DNA of 48,844 nucleotides from Chitinophagaceae bacterium (GTDB taxonomy: Bacteria; Bacteroidota; Bacteroidia; Chitinophagales; Chitinophagaceae). Position 1 is the stretch's first letter, and each line of letters begins with the position of its first letter. The position numbers and the translations under genes are program-made. The stretch spans positions 1 through 48,844 of the forward strand of contig CANGBQ010000002.1 in the NCBI GenBank assembly GCA_947451985.1. Reading direction: 5' to 3'. A model generated the notes under the pieces. That model saw only the letters and a list, made by a program, of their open reading frames with translations. It did no database searches and was not told where the DNA came from. Positions 26,605 to 35,157 of this stretch are shown piece by piece.

Positions 26605-27591
26605 GTGGTCAGTATCTTTAAGTCAAATGCGCCCCAAAGCAACTTGTTTCTTTTTGCATATGCCTTATTGTTGAAATTTCCCACGTTTATTCATCCAGTT
26701 GTTTCTGCACCCATTCCTACTGACGACCTGTTGTATCGGTGGACATACCAATTAATCAACACCATCGGCAGCTCTTTTCCCTTGATCTTTAGTTTGTTGG
26801 TCTTTGTCATCTATTTTATACAGGCAGTGATGCTGAATGCCCTGGTCAACAACCAGCGGTTATTCCACAAACCTACCTACCTGACCGGCATGACATTTCT
26901 GTTGGTTACATCTATGTTTCCCGCCTGGTATGCTTTTAGTGCTCCTTTATTGTCTTCGTTCCTTTTGTTGTTGATGTTGCAGGGCATTTGTTCTTTATAC
27001 AATAACCCATCTCCAAAAAGCACACTATTCAATCTGGGGCTATATATCGGCTTGAGTGCGTTGTTTTATTTTCCATCTGTCGTTTTTACTCTTTTATTAT
27101 TGTCGGGGCTTACCATTGCTCGCCCTTTCAGGATGGCAGAGTGGCTCATCATGCTGCTGGGTGCCATTACCCCTTATTATTTTGTATGGTCTTACTTGTA
27201 CATCAGTGGCCATTCTTTGGATATTATACAACCTACTTTTGTCATTGGCAAGTCGGTATTGCTGGGTGCTGGCATCCACAATGCCGCTGTGGTTTTGATT
27301 CTCTTTTCTCTTTTGGTAGGATTCTTTTTCATTCAATCCAATATGAGACGATTGTTGGTGCAATCACGCAAAACCTGGTCTATTCTGTATTTGTGCCTGT
27401 TGCTGGCCCTCGTGGTGCCCTTTTTAAATCATCAGCCAAGCTTTTTATATTGGGAACTTGCGGCGCTGCCCTTGGCTGTTTTTATTGCATCCGTGTTTTT
27501 ATATCCCGATTACAGTTGGTTTCCAGTGGTCTTGCATTGGGCATTCTTTTTTGTAGTTGCATTTCAGGGCTATCTTTTGGTGGTTCATTAA
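26605..27591 (+). CDS. Polytopic membrane protein, DUF6427-like
   Basis: An integral membrane protein of 328 residues with about nine or ten hydrophobic segments and little soluble sequence. The N-terminus (MVSIFKSNAPQSNLFLFAYAL) and the length resemble the uncharacterised Bacteroidota family DUF6427; that assignment is from memory. The start is GTG 26605, with no ATG near it. No transporter or enzyme motif is evident. It lies 48 nt after the secreted protein and 86 nt before purQ, in a gap containing a -7-like element, so it may be transcribed with the secreted protein rather than with purQ. Confidence 0.78.
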   Translation: MVSIFKSNAPQSNLFLFAYALLLKFPTFIHPVVSAPIPTDDLLYRWTYQLINTIGSSFPLIFSLLVFVIYFIQAVMLNALVNNQRLFHKPTYLTGMTFLLVTSMFPAWYAFSAPLLSSFLLLLMLQGICSLYNNPSPKSTLFNLGLYIGLSALFYFPSVVFTLLLLSGLTIARPFRMAEWLIMLLGAITPYYFVWSYLYISGHSLDIIQPTFVIGKSVLLGAGIHNAAVVLILFSLLVGFFFIQSNMRRLLVQSRKTWSILYLCLLLALVVPFLNHQPSFLYWELAALPLAVFIASVFLYPDYSWFPVVLHWAFFFVVAFQGYLLVVH

Positions 27592-27605
27592 TTTTTGCTT
27601 CTTAC

Positions 27606-27636
27606 TATGCCAAACCGCTCACTTGTTGTAAATTTG
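27606..27636 (+). promoter_or_regulatory. purQ: Candidate promoter of purQ
   Basis: TATG (27606-27609), a 19-nt spacer and TAAATTTG (27629-27636) give an exact -7 element and three of four bases upstream. The start codon follows 41 nt later. Confidence 0.5.
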
Positions 27637-27677
27637 TGCACTCTACCATCCTTCACTATTATATTAAATCGAAACCA

Positions 27678-28349
27678 ATGAAATTTGGCGTAGTGGTGTT
27701 TCCCGGTTCCAATTGTGACAAAGACATGATTGATACCTTGCGCAACGACCTAGGGCAAGAGGTAATTGAATTGTGGCATAAAGATCAAGATGTAAGTATG
27801 TTCAGTAAAGACGATTGCATTGTATTGCCAGGTGGTTTCAGCTATGGCGATTATTTGCGGTGTGGCGCCATTGCTCGGTTTAGTCCAATGATGCAGAGTG
27901 TGTCTGCCTTTGCCGACAAAGGCGGAAACGTACTAGGGGTATGCAACGGATTTCAGATTTTGTGCGAAACAGGCTTGCTGCCGGGAGTCTTGTTGCGCAA
28001 TGCGAACCAGCAATTTATTTGCAAAAATATATACCTCACTCAAGGAAGGGTAAAAGATGGCGTTTCATTACAAATTCCCATTGCTCATGGTGAGGGCAGG
28101 TATTTTGCCCGACCCGATGAGTTGGAACAGATTCATCTACACCATCAAATTGTTTATCGGTATTGCGATGCCGATGGAAAGATTACTCCAGCAAGCAATC
28201 CCAATGGGGCTGTTGATAACATTGCAGGCATATGCAACCGGGCCGGCAACGTCATAGGCATGATGCCACACCCGGAAAGATGTTGTAGTGCTTCATTGAG
28301 CAATACAGATGGCAGGAAGGTGTTTAAAACTTTATATGGTATCGGATAG
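27678..28349 (+). CDS. purQ: Phosphoribosylformylglycinamidine synthase glutaminase subunit PurQ
   Basis: Class I glutamine amidotransferase that supplies ammonia to PurL for conversion of FGAR to FGAM in purine synthesis. The start is ATG 27678 (MKFGVVVFPGSNCDKD), giving 223 residues, the normal size of a separate PurQ; the frame is open further upstream but overlaps the membrane-protein gene and lacks similarity to anything. The triad is C89 (GVCNGFQIL), H198 and E200 (MPHPE). A separate PurQ implies the small-PurL type of complex with PurS, whose genes are not in the window. It lies alone between unrelated genes. Confidence 0.95.
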   Translation: MKFGVVVFPGSNCDKDMIDTLRNDLGQEVIELWHKDQDVSMFSKDDCIVLPGGFSYGDYLRCGAIARFSPMMQSVSAFADKGGNVLGVCNGFQILCETGLLPGVLLRNANQQFICKNIYLTQGRVKDGVSLQIPIAHGEGRYFARPDELEQIHLHHQIVYRYCDADGKITPASNPNGAVDNIAGICNRAGNVIGMMPHPERCCSASLSNTDGRKVFKTLYGIG

Positions 28350-28376
28350 ACCTGCCCATGCTTTAACAATGCTTTT

Positions 28377-28397
28377 TATTTTTGATTCTTAGTTTTG
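28377..28397 (+). promoter_or_regulatory. Two overlapping -7-like elements before the DsbD pair
   Basis: TATTTTTG (28377-28384) and TAGTTTTG (28390-28397) both match TAnnTTTG exactly and lie 36 and 23 nt before the start of the small DsbD-domain gene. Neither has a good TTTG upstream. Confidence 0.35.
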
Positions 28398-28420
28398 ATT
28401 CAACCAATCATTCAAGTGCC

Positions 28421-28873
28421 ATGAAAAATATATTCACTATTTCTTTTTTGTTCTTTGCATTCAGCGCGCACGCACAACTGGAAAATCCGATTCAGTGGGC
28501 ATTCACTGCTCAAAAAATCGGCGACAAACAATTTGAAATTCACCTGACCGCTATGCTTCAAAACAAGTGGCATGTATACGCCCAAGACGCGGGAGAGGGC
28601 CCTGCGCCAACGGTGATTGCCTTTATGCCCAACCCATTGGTTCAATTGGATGGAAGTATAAAGGAAGCAGGAAAATTAGAATCTGTTTTTGATAAAAACT
28701 TTAACAGCACCCTTCGTTTTTATAGTAACAAAGTTGATTTTGTGCAGAAAGTGAAAATCAAATCCTCTGCTTCTACTGTTTTGAAAGGGACCATTTCTTA
28801 TATGGTATGCAATGACCGCAAATGCCTTCCACCCAAAGAAATCCCTTTTTCCGTTAAGATAACTTCTAAATAA
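28421..28873 (+). CDS. Stand-alone DsbD N-terminal-domain protein with redox cysteine pair
   Basis: A 150-residue periplasmic protein that is essentially one nDsbD-like domain, the immunoglobulin-fold module that passes electrons from DsbD to periplasmic partners. The start is ATG 28421, which gives a clean signal peptide (MKNIFTISFLFFAFSAHA). The WHVYAQDAGEGP segment matches WHVYAADSKEG in the adjacent DsbD. Near the C-terminus VCNDRKCLPP holds C130 and C135, in the place of the C103/C109 pair of E. coli nDsbD, ahead of the proline-rich strand. The aligned residues in the next gene's own N-domain are Ala and Phe, so this protein may provide the missing redox pair. It lies 51 nt upstream of dsbD. 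Confidence 0.85.
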   Translation: MKNIFTISFLFFAFSAHAQLENPIQWAFTAQKIGDKQFEIHLTAMLQNKWHVYAQDAGEGPAPTVIAFMPNPLVQLDGSIKEAGKLESVFDKNFNSTLRFYSNKVDFVQKVKIKSSASTVLKGTISYMVCNDRKCLPPKEIPFSVKITSK

Positions 28874-28924
28874 ATGATACCTTCGTAAAGCTCCTTCACT
28901 CAAAGGATTTTTACAGATTGCATC

Positions 28925-30889
28925 ATGTCGTTTTTTAAAAAGAGTATACCATTCCTTTTGTTGTTGCTGCTAGCCCAGCATTATCTTTTTGCCCAGGACA
29001 GCGCCATTGTTCGGTGGACAACTGGCATCAAAAAAATTACTGATCGCGAATATCAAATTCAATTTGAGGGAACCATTCAAAAAGATTGGCATGTTTATGC
29101 AGCAGACAGCAAAGAAGGACTGATGGGTTTGAAGGCAACCTATCCTGCTGGTGCTGCGGACATATTGCAATCAAGTATTCCATCTCCCTTTGTTATCCAA
29201 AGAGACCCGGTATTTGAGGGCAGCAACAAGCAGTTTGCCACCGATAAGGTTCTGTTGATTCAGCGCATAACGATTGCAGACCAACGGTTATCTTCCCTTC
29301 AAGTCAAACTTACCTACGAAGTAGCCAACCAAGAAAATTTCATCCCCGAGGAACAGACGATTGCCGTGGTATTGAAAGCAGATGGACACTCGTTGCCAGC
29401 ACTGAACATACCTGTGATTGAAACCAATCAATTTACAGCGAATTGCGGAGGAGAAACCCTTTCTGATGCTACAAATGCTTCCAGTGGCCACACTGCTCTT
29501 TTTTTTCTGGGATTTCTAGGCGGATTGATTGCCTTGCTGACACCCTGTGTGTTTCCGATGATTCCGCTCACAGTGTCTTTTTTCACCAAGAAATCACCTA
29601 CTAAGTCGGCAGGCATTCGCAATGCATTGTTATACGGCTTTTTTATATTTATTATTTATGTGTTGTTGAGTTTTCCTTTTCATTTTATTGACAGTGTCAA
29701 TCCTGCGTTGTTGAATAATATTTCTACCAATTTTTACCTGAATAGTGCCTTCTTTGTGATTTTTATCTTTTTTGCTTTTTCTTTTTTTGGTTTCTACGAA
29801 ATAACCCTTCCGGCCTCTTTTTCGAGTGGAGCAGATAGCAAAGCGGGTGTGGGCAATGTGCTCGGTATCTTTTTCATGGCACTTACCCTGGCCTTGGTTT
29901 CTTTCTCTTGCACAGGCCCTATATTGGGATCGTTGTTGGCAGGCTCATTGTCAGCAGATGGAGGAGCCATGCAGTTGACTGCAGGAATGGCTGGCTTCGG
30001 ATTGGCTTTGGCCTTACCATTTGCCTTATTTGCCTTGTTTCCGCATTGGCTTCAATCTTTGCCTAAATCGGGCGGGTGGCTGACAACCGTCAAAATCGTC
30101 CTTGGATTTTTTGAACTGGCATTGGCCTTTAAATTCTTATCGAATGCAGATTTGGTTCAACATTGGGGATTGTTGAAAAGGGAGATATTTATCGGTATCT
30201 GGGTGATGGTTGGGCTGATGTTAACCTTGTATTTATTCGGAAAGATAAAACTGCCCCACGATACCATTCCTGCCAAGATTTCCAAAGGCAGATGGTCACT
30301 GGGTCTTCTGTCATTGCTTTTTACTTGTTATCTCATACCTGGGTTGACGCATACGCCGGCTGCTCGTTTGTCCCTTATCAGCGGATTCCCGCCACCATTG
30401 TATTATAGTATTTATGAGCAAGACAGCGATTGCATACTGGGGTTGAATTGCAGTAAAGATTTTGAAGCAGCCCTCCAGCAGTCTGCTGCCCAAAATAAGC
30501 CCTTGCTGATTGATTTTACTGGGTATGCCTGTGTCAATTGCAGAAGAATGGAGGAAAATGTATGGAGTGACCCGGCTGTCTACCAGCTGATGAAAGACAA
30601 GTTCATTTTGGTGTCTTTGTATGTGGACGATAAAAAGCCATTGCCTGTCCATCAACAATTTGTGTATACCACCAAAGAAGGGGTCCAAAAGCAAATTCAA
30701 ACAGTTGGAGATCGGTGGTCTACCTTCGAAACAGCGTATTTTCAGAACAATGCCCAGCCCTTATATGCCGTCATCAATGCACGTCGGCAATTGCTGTCAA
30801 AACCCATCGGATACACGCCCTCTGCAGCCGCATACCTTCAATGGCTGAACTGTTCACTTGATGCCTATAAACAAAATAGCAACCCATAA
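28925..30889 (+). CDS. dsbD: Thiol:disulfide interchange protein DsbD with cysteine-less N-domain
   Basis: Membrane protein that carries reducing power from cytoplasmic thioredoxin to the periplasm. The order is signal peptide (to about residue 23), nDsbD-like domain (24-165), a CcdA-like block of about eight helices (195-475) with TPCVFPMIP and SFSCTGPILGS supplying the two membrane cysteines, and a C-terminal thioredoxin-fold domain with CVNC at 536-539. The 654 residues fit a full DsbD. The N-domain is unusual: where redox cysteines are expected it reads VANQENFIP (A134, F139), so it cannot form the disulfide. The small protein encoded just upstream keeps both. Followed by an 8-bp hairpin and the convergent sigma factor gene. 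Confidence 0.92.
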   Translation: MSFFKKSIPFLLLLLLAQHYLFAQDSAIVRWTTGIKKITDREYQIQFEGTIQKDWHVYAADSKEGLMGLKATYPAGAADILQSSIPSPFVIQRDPVFEGSNKQFATDKVLLIQRITIADQRLSSLQVKLTYEVANQENFIPEEQTIAVVLKADGHSLPALNIPVIETNQFTANCGGETLSDATNASSGHTALFFLGFLGGLIALLTPCVFPMIPLTVSFFTKKSPTKSAGIRNALLYGFFIFIIYVLLSFPFHFIDSVNPALLNNISTNFYLNSAFFVIFIFFAFSFFGFYEITLPASFSSGADSKAGVGNVLGIFFMALTLALVSFSCTGPILGSLLAGSLSADGGAMQLTAGMAGFGLALALPFALFALFPHWLQSLPKSGGWLTTVKIVLGFFELALAFKFLSNADLVQHWGLLKREIFIGIWVMVGLMLTLYLFGKIKLPHDTIPAKISKGRWSLGLLSLLFTCYLIPGLTHTPAARLSLISGFPPPLYYSIYEQDSDCILGLNCSKDFEAALQQSAAQNKPLLIDFTGYACVNCRRMEENVWSDPAVYQLMKDKFILVSLYVDDKKPLPVHQQFVYTTKEGVQKQIQTVGDRWSTFETAYFQNNAQPLYAVINARRQLLSKPIGYTPSAAAYLQWLNCSLDAYKQNSNP

Positions 30890-30900
30890 GGATTGCTATT
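30875..30900 (-). terminator. Hairpin between convergent dsbD and sigma factor genes
   Basis: AATAGCAA and TTGCTATT form an 8-bp stem around a 10-nt loop spanning the dsbD stop codon. On the - strand it is followed by TTTTG, so it could end the sigma factor transcript; on the + strand no T run follows. Confidence 0.4.
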
Positions 30901-30928
30901 GAAAGTATTCTAAAAAATTTCGATTGAA

Positions 30929-31510
30929 TTAAAGGGCTATTTGCTTTTCTGTCATCATTTTGCGCAGATTGATCAAGCCATAACGCATTCTTCCCAAGGT
31001 AGTGTTGATGCTGGTGTTGGTTAAGGCAGCGATTTCTTTGAAGCTCAAATCTGCATAGTTGCGCAAAATAATCACTTCGCGTTGATCTTCAGGAAGCATA
31101 TCAATCATTTTTCTAACACGGTCTTGTGTTTGACTAGCCATCATTTTCTGATCTGTTCCAGCCTCTGAGAAATTCAACACCTCAAAAATATCGTGGTCAT
31201 CGCTGGTTTTGATGCTAGGGCCTCTTTTCACTTTTCTGAAATGGTCTACACACAAATTGTGCGCAATGCGAATAGCCCAAGGTAAAAACTTGCCTTCTTC
31301 GTTGTAACGACCTGCTCTCAAAGTGTCAATAATGCGAATAAAAGCATCTTGGAAGATATCTTCTGCTAAGTACTTGTCTTTTACCAGCAAATAAATAGAA
31401 GTAAAGATTTTGTCTTTGTGTCTTGCTACCAATTCAGAAAGTGCATTGGCATCGCCATTGATGTAAGCATTCACAAGTTGTTGGTCGGGGATGTTGTTTA
31501 GGTTTTTCAT
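30929..31510 (-). CDS. ECF-type RNA polymerase sigma factor
   Basis: An extracytoplasmic-function sigma-70 factor of 193 residues. Region 2 (residues about 23-95) contains the -10 recognition helix DIFQDAFIRIIDTL and the NLCVDHFRK end; region 4 (130-185) contains LPEDQREVIILRNYADLSFKEIAALTNT with a helix-turn-helix. No anti-sigma factor or receptor gene is adjacent, so it is not of the FecI-FecR type, and its signal is unknown. The ten or so residues after the HTH (GLINLRKMMTEK) are standard. It is divergent from uvrA across 282 nt. The best promoter-like sequence lies about 120 nt upstream, leaving a long leader with TTGG/CCAA repeats. Confidence 0.93.
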   Translation of the reverse strand: MKNLNNIPDQQLVNAYINGDANALSELVARHKDKIFTSIYLLVKDKYLAEDIFQDAFIRIIDTLRAGRYNEEGKFLPWAIRIAHNLCVDHFRKVKRGPSIKTSDDHDIFEVLNFSEAGTDQKMMASQTQDRVRKMIDMLPEDQREVIILRNYADLSFKEIAALTNTSINTTLGRMRYGLINLRKMMTEKQIAL

Positions 31511-31629
31511 AAGACTTCTACGTTTAATTGGTTAGGACTTGGTTTTTTTGGTTTTTTCCAACCAGAGGAGAATTGCGTAGAAGACTTTTGGGTCTGTTTG
31601 GCTTTTCACTTTCATTGGATATTGGACCA

Positions 31630-31660
31630 TAAAGGTAGAGTCAAAAAATTCGCTTCCAAA
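31630..31660 (-). promoter_or_regulatory. Candidate promoter of the ECF sigma factor gene
   Basis: On the - strand TTTG (31660-31657), a 19-nt spacer and TACCTTTA (31637-31630) match the Bacteroidota consensus except the last base. It implies a leader of about 115 nt. Confidence 0.45.
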
Positions 31661-31720
31661 TAATTTGAACACAAAAACGACGTTGTTTTAAAAATCGAGT
31701 ATTAGTGCTCAGGAACCATA

Positions 31721-31743
31721 CGTAGAACTACGCAGTAATTTTG
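31721..31743 (+). promoter_or_regulatory. Inverted repeat next to a -7 element upstream of uvrA
   Basis: CGTAGAACTACG (31721-31732) is a dyad with 5-bp arms, and TAATTTTG (31736-31743) is an exact -7 element. No TTTG is found at the right distance upstream. Binding at the dyad would cover the promoter spacer, as expected for a repressor; a damage-response operator is only a guess. Confidence 0.4.
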
Positions 31744-31804
31744 CTTTTACGTATAAAAATCTCAGTATTAACCACATTCTTACGCTATTTTCGTGTTACA
31801 AACG

Positions 31805-34636
31805 ATGAAAGAAAAAAAGAATATTTCGACAGTTACAAAGGTTTCAAAACCGAGCGGAAACGACATATTGATCAAGGGAGCCAGGGTCCATAATTTAAAG
31901 GATGTTTCGGTAACAATTCCTCGAAATCATTTGGTCGTAGTAACCGGTGTATCCGGTTCTGGAAAGTCGTCTCTCACTATCGATACATTGTTTGCAGAAG
32001 GACAAAGACGCTATGCAGAAAGCTTAAGTGCCTACGCCCGTCAGTTTATGCAAAGAATGAACAAACCAGATGTAGATTATATTCATGGTTTGTGTCCGGC
32101 CATTGCCATTGAACAAAAAGTAATCACACGAACGCCCAGAAGTACAGTAGGAAGCATGACAGAAATCTACGATTACCTCCGGCTGTTGTATGCACGTGTG
32201 GGAAAAACCATTTCTCCTGTCAGTGGTCGAGAAGTGAAAAAGGACGATGTGGGAACTGTGATAAAAGCCATTGAGGCATCGAAAGAAGGGGACAAGATCC
32301 TATTGTTGGTACCCTTTAAAATTCATGCCAAAAGAGATATCAAAGAAGAGTTGACAATTTTATTGCAAAAGGGCTTTGCTCGATTGTATAACCAAGGAGA
32401 AACCTTTCGCATAGAAGACTTGCTCGAACAAAAAAAAACCAATCCGCTTTCTTCCATTCTTCAAAAAGGGCAATCCGTGTATTTGTTAGTGGACAGATTG
32501 GTCAAGTCTGACTTTACAGAAGAAGATGTACATCGAATCAGTGATTCCATTCAAACCGCCTTTTACGAAGGAGAAGGATCGATGTTATTGGAGATCAACC
32601 AAAAAAAGATTCTTCCCTTCAGTAATCAATTTGAATTGGATGGCATTCAGTTTGAAGAGCCTGTCCCCAACCTTTTTTCTTTTAACAATCCTTATGGCGC
32701 TTGTCCCACTTGTGAAGGATTCTCTCAGGTGCTTGGCATTGATGCTGATTTGGTAATCCCGGATAAGCGCCTCAGTGTATATGAAGATGCGGTGGCCCCC
32801 TGGAAAGGAGAAAAATTCAGCGCCTGGAAAGAGGCTTTTATCAAAGCAGCCAAGAAATTTGATTTTCCGGTCCACAAACCGATTGTTGATCTCACGCCTG
32901 ACCAGCTGCACGATTTATGGAATGGCAATCAATATGTCAATGGCATCAATGATTTCTTTAAAGAAGTGGAACAAAACTTATATAAGGTGCAATACCGCGT
33001 TTTGTTAAGCCGATACAGAGGACGAACCCTGTGCCCTGATTGCAAGGGTTATCGCCTTCGCCAGGAAGCCTTGTATGTAAAAGTAAACGAAATGCATATT
33101 GGCGAACTCTGTGAATGGCCTGTCAAAGATTTGATGCAGTGGTTTGACCAACTTACATTGAGTAACTACGATCAACAAGTAGCCAAAAGAATTTTAATAG
33201 AAATCCGCCATCGATTGCAAACTTTATTGGATGTCGGGTTAGGTTACTTGACCTTGAACAGACTCGCCAATTCATTGAGTGGCGGTGAAAGTCAACGCAT
33301 CCAGCTGACCAGAAGCCTGGGCAGCAACTTGACCAATTCCTTATACATATTGGACGAGCCTTCCATCGGGTTGCATAGCCGGGATACCGAACGATTGATA
33401 GGGGTGTTGAAAGCATTGAGGGATTTGGGCAATACGGTGGTAGTGGTGGAGCACGATGAACAGATGATGAAGGAAGCAGATTATATCATCGACATGGGGC
33501 CATTGGCCAGTCATTTGGGAGGAGAAGTCATTGCTACCGGCCGGTATGATCAGATTCTTAAAAACAAAGACAGTTTAACAGGTAACTATCTGTCGGGTCA
33601 ATTGACCATAGATCCTCCTAAACAAATTCGAAAGTGGAACCGAAAAATCACCCTGACAGGCGCTGTACAGAACAATTTAAAAAACATCAACGTTGATTTT
33701 CCTTTACAAATTCTTTGTGCCGTCAGTGGAGTGAGCGGAAGTGGAAAAACCACCTTGGTTAAACAACTGTTGTATCCTGCGCTGCAACAACTCAAAGGAA
33801 TTTTTCAAGATAAGCCAGGGGCATTCAAGTCGATAGAAGGGGATATTGATTTCATTAAGCAAATCGAACTGATTGACCAGAATCCGATTGGCAAATCCAG
33901 CCGAAGCAATCCCATTACCTATATCAAAGCGTACGACGAGATTCGGGATTTGTTTGCACGCCAGCCCATGAGCAAAGTAAGGGGGTTTATGCCGAAGCAT
34001 TTTTCTTTCAATGTGGATGGGGGTCGTTGTGATGCTTGTAAGGGGGAAGGGGAGCAGGTGGTGGAAATGCAATTTTTGGCTGATGTGCATTTACAATGTG
34101 ACGTGTGCGGAGGTAAAAGATTTAAAGAGGAAGTGCTAGAAGTTACCTTTCAGGGTAACAATATTCACCAGGTTTTACAAATGAGTGTGGACGAAGCGAT
34201 TCAGTTTTTTGCGACCGATGCTAAAGACGGCATAGCCATCGCAAAAGCCATTCAGCCGTTGAGTGATGTCGGTCTTGGATATGTACAATTGGGACAATCC
34301 TCCAGCACCCTCAGTGGTGGAGAGGCGCAACGAGTGAAGCTGGCCTCTTTTTTGGGTAAAGGAAAATCGCAAGGAAGCATACTTTTTATTTTTGACGAGC
34401 CGACTACCGGTTTGCATTTTCATGACATCAAAAAACTGTTGGCATCTTTTAATGCCCTTGTTGAACAGGGACATTCTATCATAGTGATTGAACACAATAC
34501 CGATGTTTTAAAGAGTTGCGATTGGATCATCGATTTGGGTCCTGAAGCAGGAGTCGATGGTGGATCATTGGTGTTTGCAGGCACACCCGCAGATTTAAAA
34601 AAGAAAAAAACCGGACAAACTGCCCGGTTTCTGTAA
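31805..34636 (+). CDS. uvrA: Excinuclease ABC subunit UvrA
   Basis: ATPase that finds DNA lesions and loads UvrB in nucleotide excision repair. Two ABC modules are present: Walker A GVSGSGKSSLTIDTLF with signature LSGGESQRIQL, and GVSGSGKTTLVKQLL with LSGGEAQRVKL. Zinc-binding CPTC/CPDC and CDACKGEGEQ/CDVCGGKR pairs are intact. The product is 943 residues from ATG 31805; GTG 31793 would add four residues and cannot be excluded. The length and domain order are normal. It stands alone, divergent from an ECF sigma factor. The last codons form a hairpin that works as a terminator for the convergent genes. Confidence 0.96.
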   Translation: MKEKKNISTVTKVSKPSGNDILIKGARVHNLKDVSVTIPRNHLVVVTGVSGSGKSSLTIDTLFAEGQRRYAESLSAYARQFMQRMNKPDVDYIHGLCPAIAIEQKVITRTPRSTVGSMTEIYDYLRLLYARVGKTISPVSGREVKKDDVGTVIKAIEASKEGDKILLLVPFKIHAKRDIKEELTILLQKGFARLYNQGETFRIEDLLEQKKTNPLSSILQKGQSVYLLVDRLVKSDFTEEDVHRISDSIQTAFYEGEGSMLLEINQKKILPFSNQFELDGIQFEEPVPNLFSFNNPYGACPTCEGFSQVLGIDADLVIPDKRLSVYEDAVAPWKGEKFSAWKEAFIKAAKKFDFPVHKPIVDLTPDQLHDLWNGNQYVNGINDFFKEVEQNLYKVQYRVLLSRYRGRTLCPDCKGYRLRQEALYVKVNEMHIGELCEWPVKDLMQWFDQLTLSNYDQQVAKRILIEIRHRLQTLLDVGLGYLTLNRLANSLSGGESQRIQLTRSLGSNLTNSLYILDEPSIGLHSRDTERLIGVLKALRDLGNTVVVVEHDEQMMKEADYIIDMGPLASHLGGEVIATGRYDQILKNKDSLTGNYLSGQLTIDPPKQIRKWNRKITLTGAVQNNLKNINVDFPLQILCAVSGVSGSGKTTLVKQLLYPALQQLKGIFQDKPGAFKSIEGDIDFIKQIELIDQNPIGKSSRSNPITYIKAYDEIRDLFARQPMSKVRGFMPKHFSFNVDGGRCDACKGEGEQVVEMQFLADVHLQCDVCGGKRFKEEVLEVTFQGNNIHQVLQMSVDEAIQFFATDAKDGIAIAKAIQPLSDVGLGYVQLGQSSSTLSGGEAQRVKLASFLGKGKSQGSILFIFDEPTTGLHFHDIKKLLASFNALVEQGHSIIVIEHNTDVLKSCDWIIDLGPEAGVDGGSLVFAGTPADLKKKKTGQTARFL
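34601..34630 (-). terminator. Intrinsic terminator of the glyA-DUF4293 unit inside the 3' end of uvrA
   Basis: AAACCGG (34608-34614) pairs with CCGGTTT (34624-34630) around a 9-nt loop. On the - strand the stem is followed by TTTTTTTCTT, a good terminator for the gene ending at 34647. On the + strand the nearest T run comes 11 nt later, after the uvrA stop, so it may act weakly in both directions. Confidence 0.65.
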
Positions 34637-34646
34637 TAGGATTTTT

Positions 34647-35075
34647 TTACCTAAGCGAGTTGCTTTCCCGGATGATTTTATTGTCTTTGCTGATTCCCTT
34701 GATGGCCAAAAATAAAAAAGACAATACGCCTACTTGCAGCAGAGAAGAAAGGGCGTAAGTGCCTTGGTTCAGGGTCAGCGTTTCTTTGTAGTACAAATAG
34801 ACCGTTCCCAACTCCAGTAAGATACCCAGAATAGAAAGCCTGATTTGCAATCCTCGGTTTTTGTACAGAAAAATGACGATGCTAGATATCACACCAATGG
34901 CGATGGTTAGGGTGGTAATATAAAAACTGGAAAAGCCATCAACAGAAACCAATGTCTGTGTGCTGAGTCCATCCTTTATTTGAATCAGGTTGCCGGTAAA
35001 AAAAGGAAAACGAAGACCGGCAAAAGCAAATACCGCGGCGGCCAACAGCCAGATGGTTTGAATGCGTTGAATCAT
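34647..35075 (-). CDS. DUF4293 family membrane protein
   Basis: A 142-residue membrane protein with four hydrophobic segments (about residues 5-24, 45-68, 78-97 and 103-125). The N-terminus MIQRIQTIWLLAAAVFAF is typical of the DUF4293 family, found as far as I know only in Bacteroidota and without known function. There is no signal peptide beyond the first helix and no catalytic motif. It lies 82 nt downstream of glyA on the same strand and ends just before a terminator shared with the uvrA 3' end, so it is probably the second gene of a glyA unit. Confidence 0.88.
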   Translation of the reverse strand: MIQRIQTIWLLAAAVFAFAGLRFPFFTGNLIQIKDGLSTQTLVSVDGFSSFYITTLTIAIGVISSIVIFLYKNRGLQIRLSILGILLELGTVYLYYKETLTLNQGTYALSSLLQVGVLSFLFLAIKGISKDNKIIRESNSLR

Positions 35076-35157
35076 ATCAGTGAGGTTTCAAAATTTTTGA
35101 GTATGGAAGGGCTGATTTTTCAATCACGACCTGCAAACCCGATAAAAATAAAATCAA

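Noticed and set aside
27141-27677. N-terminal extension of PurQ in the same open frame
   Set aside because: It overlaps the coding sequence of a membrane protein in another frame and has no similarity to PurQ; a promoter-like element lies inside it.
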